From assembly GCA_947471745.1 (NCBI GenBank), contig CANJKZ010001024.1, forward strand, positions 69,501 through 133,500: a DNA stretch of 64,000 bases, given 5' to 3'. A program made the position numbers and the translations under genes. Shown here in pieces: positions 19,862-28,659 of this stretch (positions are counted from its first letter, which is position 1; each line of letters begins with the position of its first letter). Under the pieces are notes generated by a model. That model was not told where the DNA came from. It saw only the letters and a program-made list of their open reading frames with translations, and ran no database searches. This DNA comes from Closterium sp. Naga37s-1. Taxonomy: Eukaryota > Streptophyta > Zygnematophyceae > Desmidiales > Closteriaceae.

Positions 19862-22297
19862 CTAATCATCAGCTGCAGTGGGGTCATCTGGGTCGGCCTC
19901 AGAGTCCGACTCAGGTTCCTCTACGTTGTTGTAGAAGAAACCGTGTGCTGCAATTTCATCATCCATGTCGACCTCCTCGCCCTCGAGCTCATTTCGCCTG
20001 TGTTGCAGGCAGAGCTTGTCCTGGGACCCATCCAGGGCGTTGCTGATGCCGCAGATGAGGAACGCCCGTTGAATGAGCTCCTTGGGCACGGACTTCCAGG
20101 CCGCCGAGATCCACTTGAGCGTCAGCTCGACAGGAGGCTTCTTGATGTTGCCTGCCACGCAAATCCAGAAACCGGGTCAGCACGGGTTAAAGAAATAAAA
20201 ACATAAACAGAAGAGCTGCACCTCTCACCTTTCTTCGTCAAGGTGTCGACCCCCTCACGCTCAAACCACTCCTGGTAGAGCTGGCGAACGGCGGCCTTGA
20301 AGGAGCGGTTAACCGCGACGTCGAGGGGTTGAATCTCCGAGGTGCAGCCAGCAGGGATAACCGCAGGGACCAGGTTCAGCTCGCCAAACTTCTTCTTCAC
20401 CTCCGGGGTCAGGTGCCCGCGGTACGAATCGAGGACGAGCAGAGCTTTGCGGGGGCGGACTCCGAACTTGGGGTTGATGTACGGCTTCACCGCCCCGTCC
20501 AGCCACTCGATGACACCGTCCGCGTCCATCCACCCGTTGGGATGGACCCCCACGTGGATATATGCACAGCAACAAAACCACGATGTTAGTTAAATTTTTT
20601 AACTGACATCGACATGCCACCGCGAGCATCACTGTAACCCGCTCTTTCTGGTAGCCGCCGCTGCGGACGAGCACGGAGCGCGAGCCAACCTCTTCAACGG
20701 TGCGTTTGGATGGCATCTCGAGCCAGAGGGGCGTCTGGTCTGCGTTTAGAATCCACGGCAGGTCGATCGTGTACTGCCGGCGGGAGTGACGCACGTACGT
20801 CCAGAAGTTCTTGACATCAGTCTCGCAGTCTGGGACACGGGATGGGAGGAACAGAAAGCACAAACACAGAGTGAGAGCCGTGAATAGACAGGAACAGACA
20901 AACAACAATACCACCAAATAACAACTCACTGGACGAGAGCTTCTGGCCGACCCAGGTCTTCGCTCTGGTCGTCAGGTTCCAGCGGCGGCGAAAGCGCTGA
21001 GTCCACCGCTGAGAGCCGGCCCACTTTTCACCTGGGTGTAACTCTTTCATCACCTCGTGCGACCACTTCTGCAGTCGTGCGATCGAGACGGCGAGGCACT
21101 TCTTGCGGTGGGCGAGAAACCTCCGGTACACCTCCGCTTCCATGTCGCGATACCACGAGCTCCTTCCGCGGCCGTGCAGGCGACAGCGTGCACCGTGCGC
21201 GCCCTCAAGCTCACCCTTGCGGTTCTTCCACTCCGTGAGGCACCTTCGGGAGATGCCGGATTCGCGAGACATGCGCCGCACACTCATCTCTCCGGCTTCG
21301 AGCTTCAGAAACCATTGCAGCTTCTCATGCGAGGTGTAGGAATTGCGCCTGTGCTTTGTCGGCTTGTGCCTGGGGGAGGGAGGACGGGCATCACGATTAT
21401 CGCGAGATGGGTGGGGCCTTTTTTTATTCGGAGGGGGAAAGGAGGGAATTGGAAGGTGCTCGGAGAGACCGTCAGCAGCCCAGAACTCCACGTCGTCGTC
21501 CGCACCGGTAGCGGATTCTGTCAGAGGTCCACTGGTGATCCCCGATTGATCCTAGGGAAGGGTTACATGCTCGTTGTCCTGGGGGGTTATGGGCGCACTG
21601 ACCCGCTACTTAACAAGCCCTTTTATCCCAATGGTCTAGTGGTTGGGATTCTGACATGGTATCAGAGCGAAGGTCTCGGGTTCGAATCCCAGTGTGTGCA
21701 CTTCGGGCATCCCAGTGCGGGGGGGTGTCAGAGGTCCACTGGTGATCCCCGATTGATCCTAGGGAAGGGTTACAGGCTCGTTGTCCTGGGGGGTTATGGG
21801 CGCACTGACCCGCTACTTAACAAGCCCTTTTATCCCAATGGTCTAGTGGTTGGGATTCTGACAGATTCGTCCAACGGGCAATCAGCAGGCGCTCCCCATC
21901 GTGGCTCCGGTGCGGAGGAAGATCCTTCGCCGCCGCTGCGTTCAGGCTCGGACAGGAAGGCGTCGAACGCCGAGTAGCCAGGGGGGAGGAGAAGCTGCAT
22001 AACCCCCTGTCGCGGAACACCAACAGCAGGCGGGACGGGAGGGGCCGGAGGAACGGGAGGAATAGGAGGCGCCGGGGGAGCGGGAAGGGTAGGAGGCGTA
22101 GGAGGCGTGGGAGGAACGGGAGGCACTACTGGTTGTGGTGGAGGGACGGGCGCAGGGCGCGTCTGCCATTGAGAGTAGTCACGAGTGTCTCTGCGGGTAT
22201 TTTCTCTAGCAGCAGGTTGGCGGCGGAACAAGAAATGCGTGCCTGGAAGGCCCGCCATGGCCACGGCAGGCCAAACGAACGAAGAAAACTGAACCAA
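19862..22297 (-). pseudogene. pogo/Tigger-like DDE transposase, split by a TRIM
   Basis: Minus-strand gene. Exon 1 (22297-20940, minus the TRIM) has a proline-rich N-terminus, an acidic stretch, then helix-turn-helix regions (SVRRMSRESGISRRCLTEWKN; a second, CENP-B-like, with YRRFLAHRKK and RRRWNLTTRAK). Intron 20830-20939 follows in phase. The DDE_1 catalytic region shows WILNADQTPLW, LLVLDSYRGHLTP and TSEIQPLDVAVNR. Intron 20152-20228 precedes the last exon (to the stop at 19862), which ends in an acidic tail. The frame changes between about 20640 and 20554 without clean splice sites. Cut-and-paste transposition would be its role; the TRIM and this frame change make the copy inactive. Confidence 0.8.
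21519..21863 (+). mobile_element. TRIM (345-bp miniature LTR retrotransposon)
   Basis: Two 138-bp LTRs (21519-21656, 21726-21863) differ at a single base and enclose only 69 bp: a perfect PBS TGGTATCAGAGC (21657-21668), a short spacer and a G-run polypurine tract. The 5-bp target duplication GATTC is perfect (21514-21518 and 21864-21868). An A-box-like TGGTCTAGTGG (21632-21642) in the LTR and a perfect B box GGTTCGAATCC (21679-21689) in the interior resemble a tRNA-type Pol III promoter. It has no coding capacity and depends on other elements for mobility. Confidence 0.9.
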
Positions 22298-22740
22298 AAG
22301 TTGGGAATGAGGGCCGTATGAAGCCCTCGCCCGAGACCCCTTCAGTTTCGCGGCCCGGCCTCCCCTGCGGGGAAAGTGTGGCCACAGTCAAGATTCCCCG
22401 CAGAGGAGCTGAAAGGGACAGCTCTTTGCCTCGGTGGCAGGGAATCTTGCTGTTGATGGGCACGTCGTGGCTGAACCACGACGTGCCCACGATCGTATGC
22501 AACCCTGATTGGGCCGCTGTGATGCGAAGTACGTGTGCCCTGGCATGGGCCAGGTTCACGTTCGATGAACCTGGCCTGGCCAACAAGGCGTGGAAGATGT
22601 GATGCCACGCCTTGTTGGCCGTTTCACGCGCAAAGCATGCACAGAGTCGAACGTTCTCGACTCAGGTGAATCCGCCTTTGAGAATGCTTCGATTTGGTAT
22701 ATTTAAAAACAAATTTCATTTTTGACATAACATAAACGCC
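22298..22740. other. hairpin cluster upstream of the transposase
   Basis: Between transposase start and right terminal repeat of the pogo element lies a row of perfect inverted repeats: GAGGGC/GCCCTC (22308), CTGCGGGGAA (22365-22374 with 22394-22403), GGGCACGTCGTGG (22458-22470 with 22476-22488), GGCCAGGTTCA (22548-22558 with 22566-22576), GGCCAACAAGGCGTGG (22578-22593 with 22605-22620) and GAGTCGA/TCGACTC near 22647. No coding signal. Confidence 0.6.
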
Positions 22741-22908
22741 GGCGCTTATAATTTTACTATATTATAAGCCCACCCCCTAAAAAAAACATGTTTTATTAGT
22801 GCCCCCCATGGGGGTATATCCGGGGTATGACGGTATCAATGCAAGATTTCTATCTTGTTCTTTTCTACAAACAAGTTTCTGCTACGCTGGCACTATGCCT
22901 TTCTAGCA

Positions 22909-22920
22909 TGGTATCAGAGC
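22909..22920 (+). other. primer binding site of E
   Basis: Perfect TGGTATCAGAGC directly after the LTR end GCA. The hairpin-T-tract-GGGCCCACC module of the other elements is absent here. Confidence 0.8.
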
Positions 22921-23956
22921 TACTCTAGGGGGCATGCTGCCAAAACTGGTTCAGGAATTTATTGGCATTCACTTCGGATAGGTACCTGCATACACTCAGA
23001 GTACCGGACACCTAGTATACGCTTTCGTACACGTGGTCTTCACGTCCGAAGTAATCTTGCGCTTGTAGCGTACACCTGGTGTACAGTTTTGTCAAGGTCA
23101 TGGCGCACTTCAATGGCAAAGTGGATACTGGATATGTGGCTTTTGAAGAAGCCATCATGGCTCAGCATGAGCACCTGGAAAACATGATTGCAAGGGCACC
23201 ACCAACACTCCAAGTTTCGTTGAGGGACAAGTTTGGAATGACAATTGAGCAAAGGGCAACACTCTCTCATGAGTTCAGCAATCCGTCCACCCGTGGACAC
23301 TCTCATTCAAGCACTCCACGTACTAACCAAACTTGTGCAAATGTTCGTGCAGGAATTGATGGTGAAGGAGAAATGGGCATACCCCAAGAAGGAGAGTCAT
23401 TCTAAGGGAGGGATGCATCCGTCCAAGGAGAGGGGAGCGCCAATCCCGCACCTCAATCATCCATGCAAAGGGAAGCACGGGGGAGGAATGATAAGTATGG
23501 GAGTGAAGTGCATGCAATGGAGCATGGTGGAATGAGAAGTGGATAGATTGCACAGCAGAGTGACGAAAATGGTCAAGCGGGCGCGGAAGGAGTGGGATTC
23601 GCCTCCTACACTATTGGTGCTCCCCCACTACGACGACTTGCAACTAACTCCCATCCCATTGGAATTCTTCCCATGCCCAGGTCTCACCTTCATAGAGGCA
23701 ACGGTCGTACCTCCGCGTGCACCACGTCCACCGATTGGAGTACATCATGTGGACAGCATGGGGCGGATGGGACACGGGATGCAAAGCAGCGGTGTCATGT
23801 GAAGTGATCAAGTGGAAGTGCTGGAATGTCAACTTGGTGGACAGAATGGAGATATGCAGCGCACGGTACAGCTACCTTGACCATCAACCGTGCCTACTCT
23901 TTTCGACCCCGCTCCACGTGAATACATGGAAGAAGACAAAACGGCTGTCACGCAAA
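22921..23956 (+). other. leader of E
   Basis: About 1 kb of ordinary-composition sequence between PBS and gag, without the GC-rich minisatellites of the other elements. Short open frames (such as 23079-23405) match nothing I recognise and are interrupted. Treated as untranslated leader or decayed sequence. Confidence 0.5.
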
Positions 23957-25270
23957 ATGGTGGGAGCAACAGTGGACAAAGCGTTCACCACTACTCCATT
24001 TGATGGCTCGAACTTCCGGGAGTGGGCACTACGGTTTCGTATGAATGCTCGCGTCACGAATCTGTGGGAGTTCTTTGTGACCCTGCAGTATCCGGTTACC
24101 ATGGGAAATGGTGACATTGACGACGCTATGGAGCGGCTGGAAATTCTATAGTCGGATTACTCACAGCGTGCGGCACTCGCCCTCTGGGTCTTACTGCACC
24201 GCGTGAGCGCCACAATTCAGCTGCAACTGGACATGTTCCTAGAATCCTACAGCCCGGCATATGAAGCATGGGAGTACTTAATGGATACGTACCAGGCAAA
24301 GGATTCGGTGTCGAAACTGTCACTTCTGAAGCAGTTAGACAATCTGAAGATGGGGAACAAGGAGAGGGTGGAGGAGTACATCAATCGCGCAACGGCGATT
24401 CGGGAAAAGTTGGCACTAGCGGGGAAGATGGTGGATGAGGACACATTCACCTTAAACCTGCTCACCGGATTACCAGCACATTGGGAGGAAATGAGGCACT
24501 CGGCAATGCTACACAACGTAATGGACAGCTTCACCTTGCAGTGGATGATGATCTAAGAACAGAGGTATCACGACCTCGTCACGAAGGCTAACCGGGACCG
24601 GCGTCCACCTCGCATGGGTGGACAAGCCCGTGGATACCGTTCACCTTCTCCAACTACTAAGGGCAATAGTTGGAAGAAGGAGGAGTCCGTTGGAGAGAAA
24701 ATGCATGGCAAGGATGGAGATGCAAGTCGCTCATCTCTCGTGTGTTGGTAATGCAAGGAGCCAGGCCATCCCTTCTTCAAGTGTACCAAGTCACCCACAG
24801 GCTGGACACCACCAGGGTGGGAACCGCATACCCACGGAAAGGCAAAACTGCACACCAGCGACAGCCATTTGTTCTCTCCACGAAGGAGTCGCAGCCCCAA
24901 GCGTGACAACGATGTGTTGAAACAGCAAGGGGCAAGTGAGGGAGACAACCAATGTATTGTCACATGCATTGCCACGGTGCAATCTTCACAAGCAACCTTA
25001 CCCTCGGCTGGAGGGTCGTCGTGGTTGCTGGACAGCGGATGCAGCCAGCACATGACTTTGGACAAGCGCTGGTTTGAAGAGTTAAAGGAGCTGGACGAAC
25101 CTGTTTATGTGGAGCTCGCTGATGGGAGCCAGCTGAGCTGCACGATGACGGGAACGACCAGAGCAACAGCACCTAATGGGACAACAGTTCGCTACACTGA
25201 AGTCCTCTACGTACCTGGCCTGAAGAGCAACCTAATCTCCTATTGTCAGCTGCTGAAAAAGGGAGCGCAC
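23957..25270 (+). pseudogene. gag-protease region of E
   Basis: A single reading frame from ATG 23957 to the G insertion, broken only by three nonsense codons: TAG 24149, TAA 24554 and TAA 24749. No frameshift. Domains: copia-type gag (FDGSNFREWALRFRMN, AWEYLMDTYQAKDSVSKL, LLTGLPAHWEEM), a basic region, a zinc knuckle in which the residue after CW is now a stop (CW*CKEPGH, then FKC), then the aspartic protease WLLDSGCSQHMT and its continuation LYVPGLKSNLISYCQLLKKGAH. The last codon continues across element G at 34964. The gag and knuckle differ clearly from the B-L lineage. Confidence 0.8.
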
Positions 25271-25290
25271 TGTCAAACTTGTGAGAAGGA

Positions 25291-25820
25291 GCAACGGACC
25301 CACGGACGACTGGCGCAGCGGCATCACTGGGCTACCGGAAGCGCACCTCCGGACTACTGGCACTGCTAGCAACACGACGGCTACCTCCACCCAACCTCCC
25401 TCTACTGCCGCCCCCCCCATTCACACACCCCCTGCTACACCCCTAGGTTCACTCACACCCCACCCCCTAGCACCACTCCGTCGACTCACACACACCCACC
25501 CCCCTCAGCGGCAGCTGCAGCAGTGGGAGACGGAGTAGGAGGAGGAGCAGGGGACGCCACACACCCGCCACCCCCATACCCTCCCCCACTGCTGCACCTG
25601 CAGCAGGGGATGGAGGAGAAGGGGGGGGGGGGGGGGGGGGGGTGCTGTGCATGGCGCGTGCAGAGGGCAGCAGGGCGCACGGGGCGCACAGGGCAGCAGG
25701 GCAGCAGGGCGCACGGGGCGCACAGGGCAGCAGGGCGCGCGGGGCGCAGCAGGGCTGGCGGGTTGGCCACACCCGCCACCCCCATACCCTCCCCCACTGC
25801 TGCACCCGCAGCAGAGAGAA

Positions 25821-25861
<41 letters not shown>

Positions 25862-27426
25862 GCAGGTGCTGCAGGTCCCCTCCCCCCACTGCTGCACCCG
25901 CAGCAGGGGGAGGGAGAGGAGAAAAGGGGTCCAGGGGCGGCTGCTCCAGGGGCCAGGGGCGGCTGCTGAGGTCCAGGAGCGGCTGCACCAGGGGCGGCTG
26001 CTCCAGGGGCGGCTGCTGCAGGGGCGGCTGCACCAGGGGCGGCTGCTCCAGGGGCGGCTGCACCAGGGGCAGCTGCTCCAGGGGCTGCTGCACCAGGGGC
26101 GGCTGCTCCAGGGGCGGCTGCACCAGGGGCGGCTGCACCAGGGGCGGCTGCTGAGGTCCTGGAGTGGCAGCACCAGGGGCGGCTGCTCCAGGGGCGGCTG
26201 CACCAGGGGCGGCTGCTCCAGGGGCGGCTGCACCAGGGGCAGTTGCAGGGGCCAGGGGCCAGGGGCGGCTGCAGGGGCCAGGGGCTGCTCCAGGGGCCAG
26301 GGGCGGCTGCTGAGGTCCTGGAGCGGCAGCACCAGGGGCGGCTGCTCCAGGGACGGCTGCTCCGACGCGCGCCCCCCCCCCAAGTCGCCCCTCCCGTCGC
26401 CTGTTGAGGCGACCTGAGGGGGGGGGGGGGGGGGGGGGGAGGAGTACGGGGGCCGACGCGCGGCCTCCCAGGGCGCCAGAGCAGGCGGAAGAAGGGGCGA
26501 CGCGCGCCCCCCCAGGTCGCCCCTCCCGTCGCCTTGCGTGGCGAGCGGGAAAAGGGGGGGGGGCGGTGCACGGGCCCCTGGTGCGCCACGACCGGCACGA
26601 GGGCGGGGCCTGGGCAGGGTCGGGGCATGGCAGGGGCAGGGCCGGGGTCGGGGCAGGTCTGGGACAGGGCCGGGACGGGGCCGAGGAAGGGCCGGGGCGG
26701 GCCGCGAAGGGGCCTAACGGGCCGCGAAGGGGCCGCGACGGGGCCTAACGGGCCGAGAAAGGGGCCGGGGAAGGGCCTGGGCGGGCCTCGAAGGGGCCTA
26801 ACGGGCCGCGACAGGGTCGGGGCAGGGCCGGGGTCGGGGCAGGTCCGGAACAGGGCCGGGACGGGGCCGAGGAAGGGCCGGACGGGGCCTTACGGGGCCT
26901 GACGGGGCCGCAAACAGGGCCTGACGGGGCCGCGAAGGGCCTCACTAGGGGCCGCGAAGGGGCCTTACGAGGGCCTTACGGGGCCTTACGGGGCCTTAAA
27001 CGGGGCCTAACGTGGCCTTACAGGGCCTTACGGGGCCTTACGGGGCCGTAAGCGGGGCCGTAAACGGGGCCTTACGGGGCCTAACGGGGCCTTACGGGGC
27101 CTTACGGGGCCTAACGGGGCCTTACGAGGCCGTAAACGGGGCCTGACGGGGCCTAACGGGGCCGCAAACAAGGCCTGATGGGGCCTGACGGGGCCGCAAA
27201 CGGGGCCTGACGGGGCCGCGAAGGGCCTCACTAGGGGCCGCGAAGGGGCCTAACGAGGGGGGGCCGCGAAGGGGCCTAACGAGGGGCCGCGAAGGGGCCT
27301 AACGAGGGGCCGCGAAGGGGCCTAACGAGGGGCCGCGAAGGGGGCCTAACGAGGGGCCGCGAAGGGCCGTTAAGGGCAGGCGCGACGCGCGCCACAGGTA
27401 GGAAATAAAATTTAGTGTAAAAACGT
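25291..27426. repeat. minisatellite interior and poly-G tracts of F
   Basis: About 2.1 kb without a gene. Long G-runs occur near 25621-25642, 25815-25858 and 26417-26440, with two minisatellite families on either side. Large predicted peptides on both strands are a by-product of the repeats. Confidence 0.75.
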
Positions 27427-27458
27427 GGTGGGCCCAAGGATCGAGAAGCTCTATACCA

Positions 27459-27599
27459 TGTGAGAAGGATTGACGAAAAGAATAAGTGAGAAAGGAGGAG
27501 TGCACTAGAAAGCATTGGGATACATATAGAAAACCCTAACAGGGTTGTACTCACTACAGAGTACCCCACTGCAGACTAGAGAAACATAATATTCTGACA
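27459..27599 (-). repeat. 5' LTR of F
   Basis: Sense orientation TGTCAGAATA to CTTCTCACA, 141 bp, with the shared core CTGCAGTGGGGTA and a GTACAAC block. Its PBS lies on the left side. Confidence 0.8.
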
Positions 27600-27604
27600 A
27601 AACT

Positions 27605-27723
27605 TATATGCTATAGTCTGTTTAGGCTGTAGTGGGGTAGTTCTTAGAGGGTACAACACTTTTGTGTTTCCTACTTGTACCCACCTGCTTTCTAGTTCAT
27701 TCATTCCGTTCCTGATTCTAACA
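27605..27723 (+). repeat. 5' LTR of G (distal part)
   Basis: Continues the LTR interrupted after 25279; ends CTGATTCTAACA directly before the PBS. Matches 34840-34958 except one T/C difference. Confidence 0.9.
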
Positions 27724-27775
27724 TGGTATTCTGAGCAAGTTCCCTAGTGGGAACGGTTTTTTTTTAGGGCCCACC
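27724..27775 (+). other. PBS and leader hairpin module of G
   Basis: TGGTATTCTGAGC, then the hairpin GTTCCC TAGT GGGAAC, a T9 tract and GGGCCCACC. Confidence 0.8.
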
Positions 27776-28659
27776 ACGATTTTTTTTTCCTGCCCTGCCC
27801 GAAGCGCGCCTCGCGCCTGTTTCACCTGCGCCGTCGCGCGCCCTGCCTTTGTGCTGCCCGTCGCAGCCCTGCCTTAGAGGCCCGTCGCGGCCCTGCCTTA
27901 GAGGCCCGTCGCGGCCCTACCCTAGTGCCGCCCGTCGCGGCCCTGCCTTAGAGGCCCGTCGCGGCCCTGCCTTCGAGGCCCGTCGTGGCCCTGCCTTAGA
28001 GGCCCGTCGAGGCCCTGCCTTTGAGGCCCGTCACGGCCCTTCCCTGCCCGTCGCGGCCCTTAGCAGCCCGTTGCTGGCCCTAAGCCGCCCTTCGCGGCCC
28101 TGTTTTCGCCGCGTGCTGCGGCCCTGCCCCGCGGCCCTGCCTTCGCGTCCGCCACTGGCCCGTCCCGGCCCGTCCAGACCCGTCGCCGGCCTGTCCCGGC
28201 TCGTTGCCGGCCGTCGCCGGCCCGTCGTCGCCCGTCGCTGACCTGTCGCCGCCCGTCGCTGGCCCTTCACTGGCCCGTTGCGGCCCTGCCTGTCGCCGCC
28301 CGTCGCTGGCCCTGCCTGCAGCCGCCCTTTCGCGGCCTTGCCTTCGCCGCCCGTTGCGGCCCTGCCCTGCAGCCGCCCGCTGCGGCCCGGCCTGCACCCG
28401 CTCCTGGAAAGCACCCGCGCCGCCCTGCTACGCCGCGCCGCCAGGAGCTGAGCCGCGCCGCCCAGCCGAGCCGCGCCGCCCAGCCGAGCTGCGCCGCTCT
28501 GCCGAGCCGCGCCGCCCAGCCGAGCCACGCCGCCCAGCCGAGCCGCGCTGCTCTGCCGAGCCGCGCCGCCCAGCCGAGCCGCGCCGCCCTACTAAGCTAC
28601 ACTGCCCTGCCTTCACTGCTGCTACTGCTGCCTCTGCTTCTCCTGCTCCTACTGCTGCT
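27776..28659 (+). repeat. GC-rich leader of G
   Basis: Degenerate CCCGTCGCGGCCCTGCC repeats, then CCGCGCCGCCCAGCCGAG repeats (28440-28590), then a CTGCTACTG microsatellite before the gag ATG. The gag frame is open upstream to 28204, but that peptide is low-complexity Pro/Arg/Ala, so the conserved MASP at 28660 is taken as start. Confidence 0.7.

Larger units (their letters stand above)
19534..22833 (-). mobile_element. pogo/Tigger-like DNA transposon (3.3 kb)
   Basis: Terminal inverted repeats CCGTCATACCCCGGATATA at 19534 and its complement ending at 22833, with TA target duplications at 19532-19533 and 22834-22835, as in the pogo branch of Tc1/mariner elements. It encodes a minus-strand spliced transposase. 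A 38-base T-run (19694-19731) lies near the left end. It is interrupted by a TRIM at 21519-21863. It sits in the 5' LTR of element E. Confidence 0.85.
18731..22908 (+). repeat. 5' LTR of E, split by MITE and pogo
   Basis: Begins TGTTGGAAAT 42 bp after the GT47 stop and ends TTTCTAGCA at 22908, directly before a perfect PBS. Without the MITE and the pogo element the LTR is about 340 bp. No second copy was found to confirm the left boundary. Confidence 0.55.
25280..27599 (-). mobile_element. non-autonomous LTR element F in the 5' LTR of G
   Basis: Flanked by AAACT duplications (25275-25279, 27600-27604) taken from the LTR of G. The right end is a 141-bp LTR (27459-27599, minus strand) followed inward by PBS TGGTATAGAGC (27448-27458) and the GGGCCCACC motif (27427-27435). 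The left end keeps only about 11 bp of LTR (TGTGAGAAGGA). The interior (25291-27426) is minisatellite: GGCGGCTGCTCCAGGG and related 15-18 bp units (25930-26370), then GGGGCCTTACGGGGCC units (26630-27370), with G-runs of 20-45 bases. No gag or pol. Confidence 0.75.

Noticed and set aside
21625-21700. A true tRNA gene in the TRIM
   Set aside because: A and B boxes and an anticodon-like stem are present, but the acceptor arms do not pair and the position before the presumed anticodon is not T.
25467-26628. Proline/serine or glycine-rich open frames of up to 380 codons
   Set aside because: Repeat-driven frames in element F, open on both strands.
28204-28659. Upstream extension of the G gag frame by 152 codons
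   Set aside because: Low-complexity leader sequence, not conserved between copies; the MASP/MASL start is conserved.
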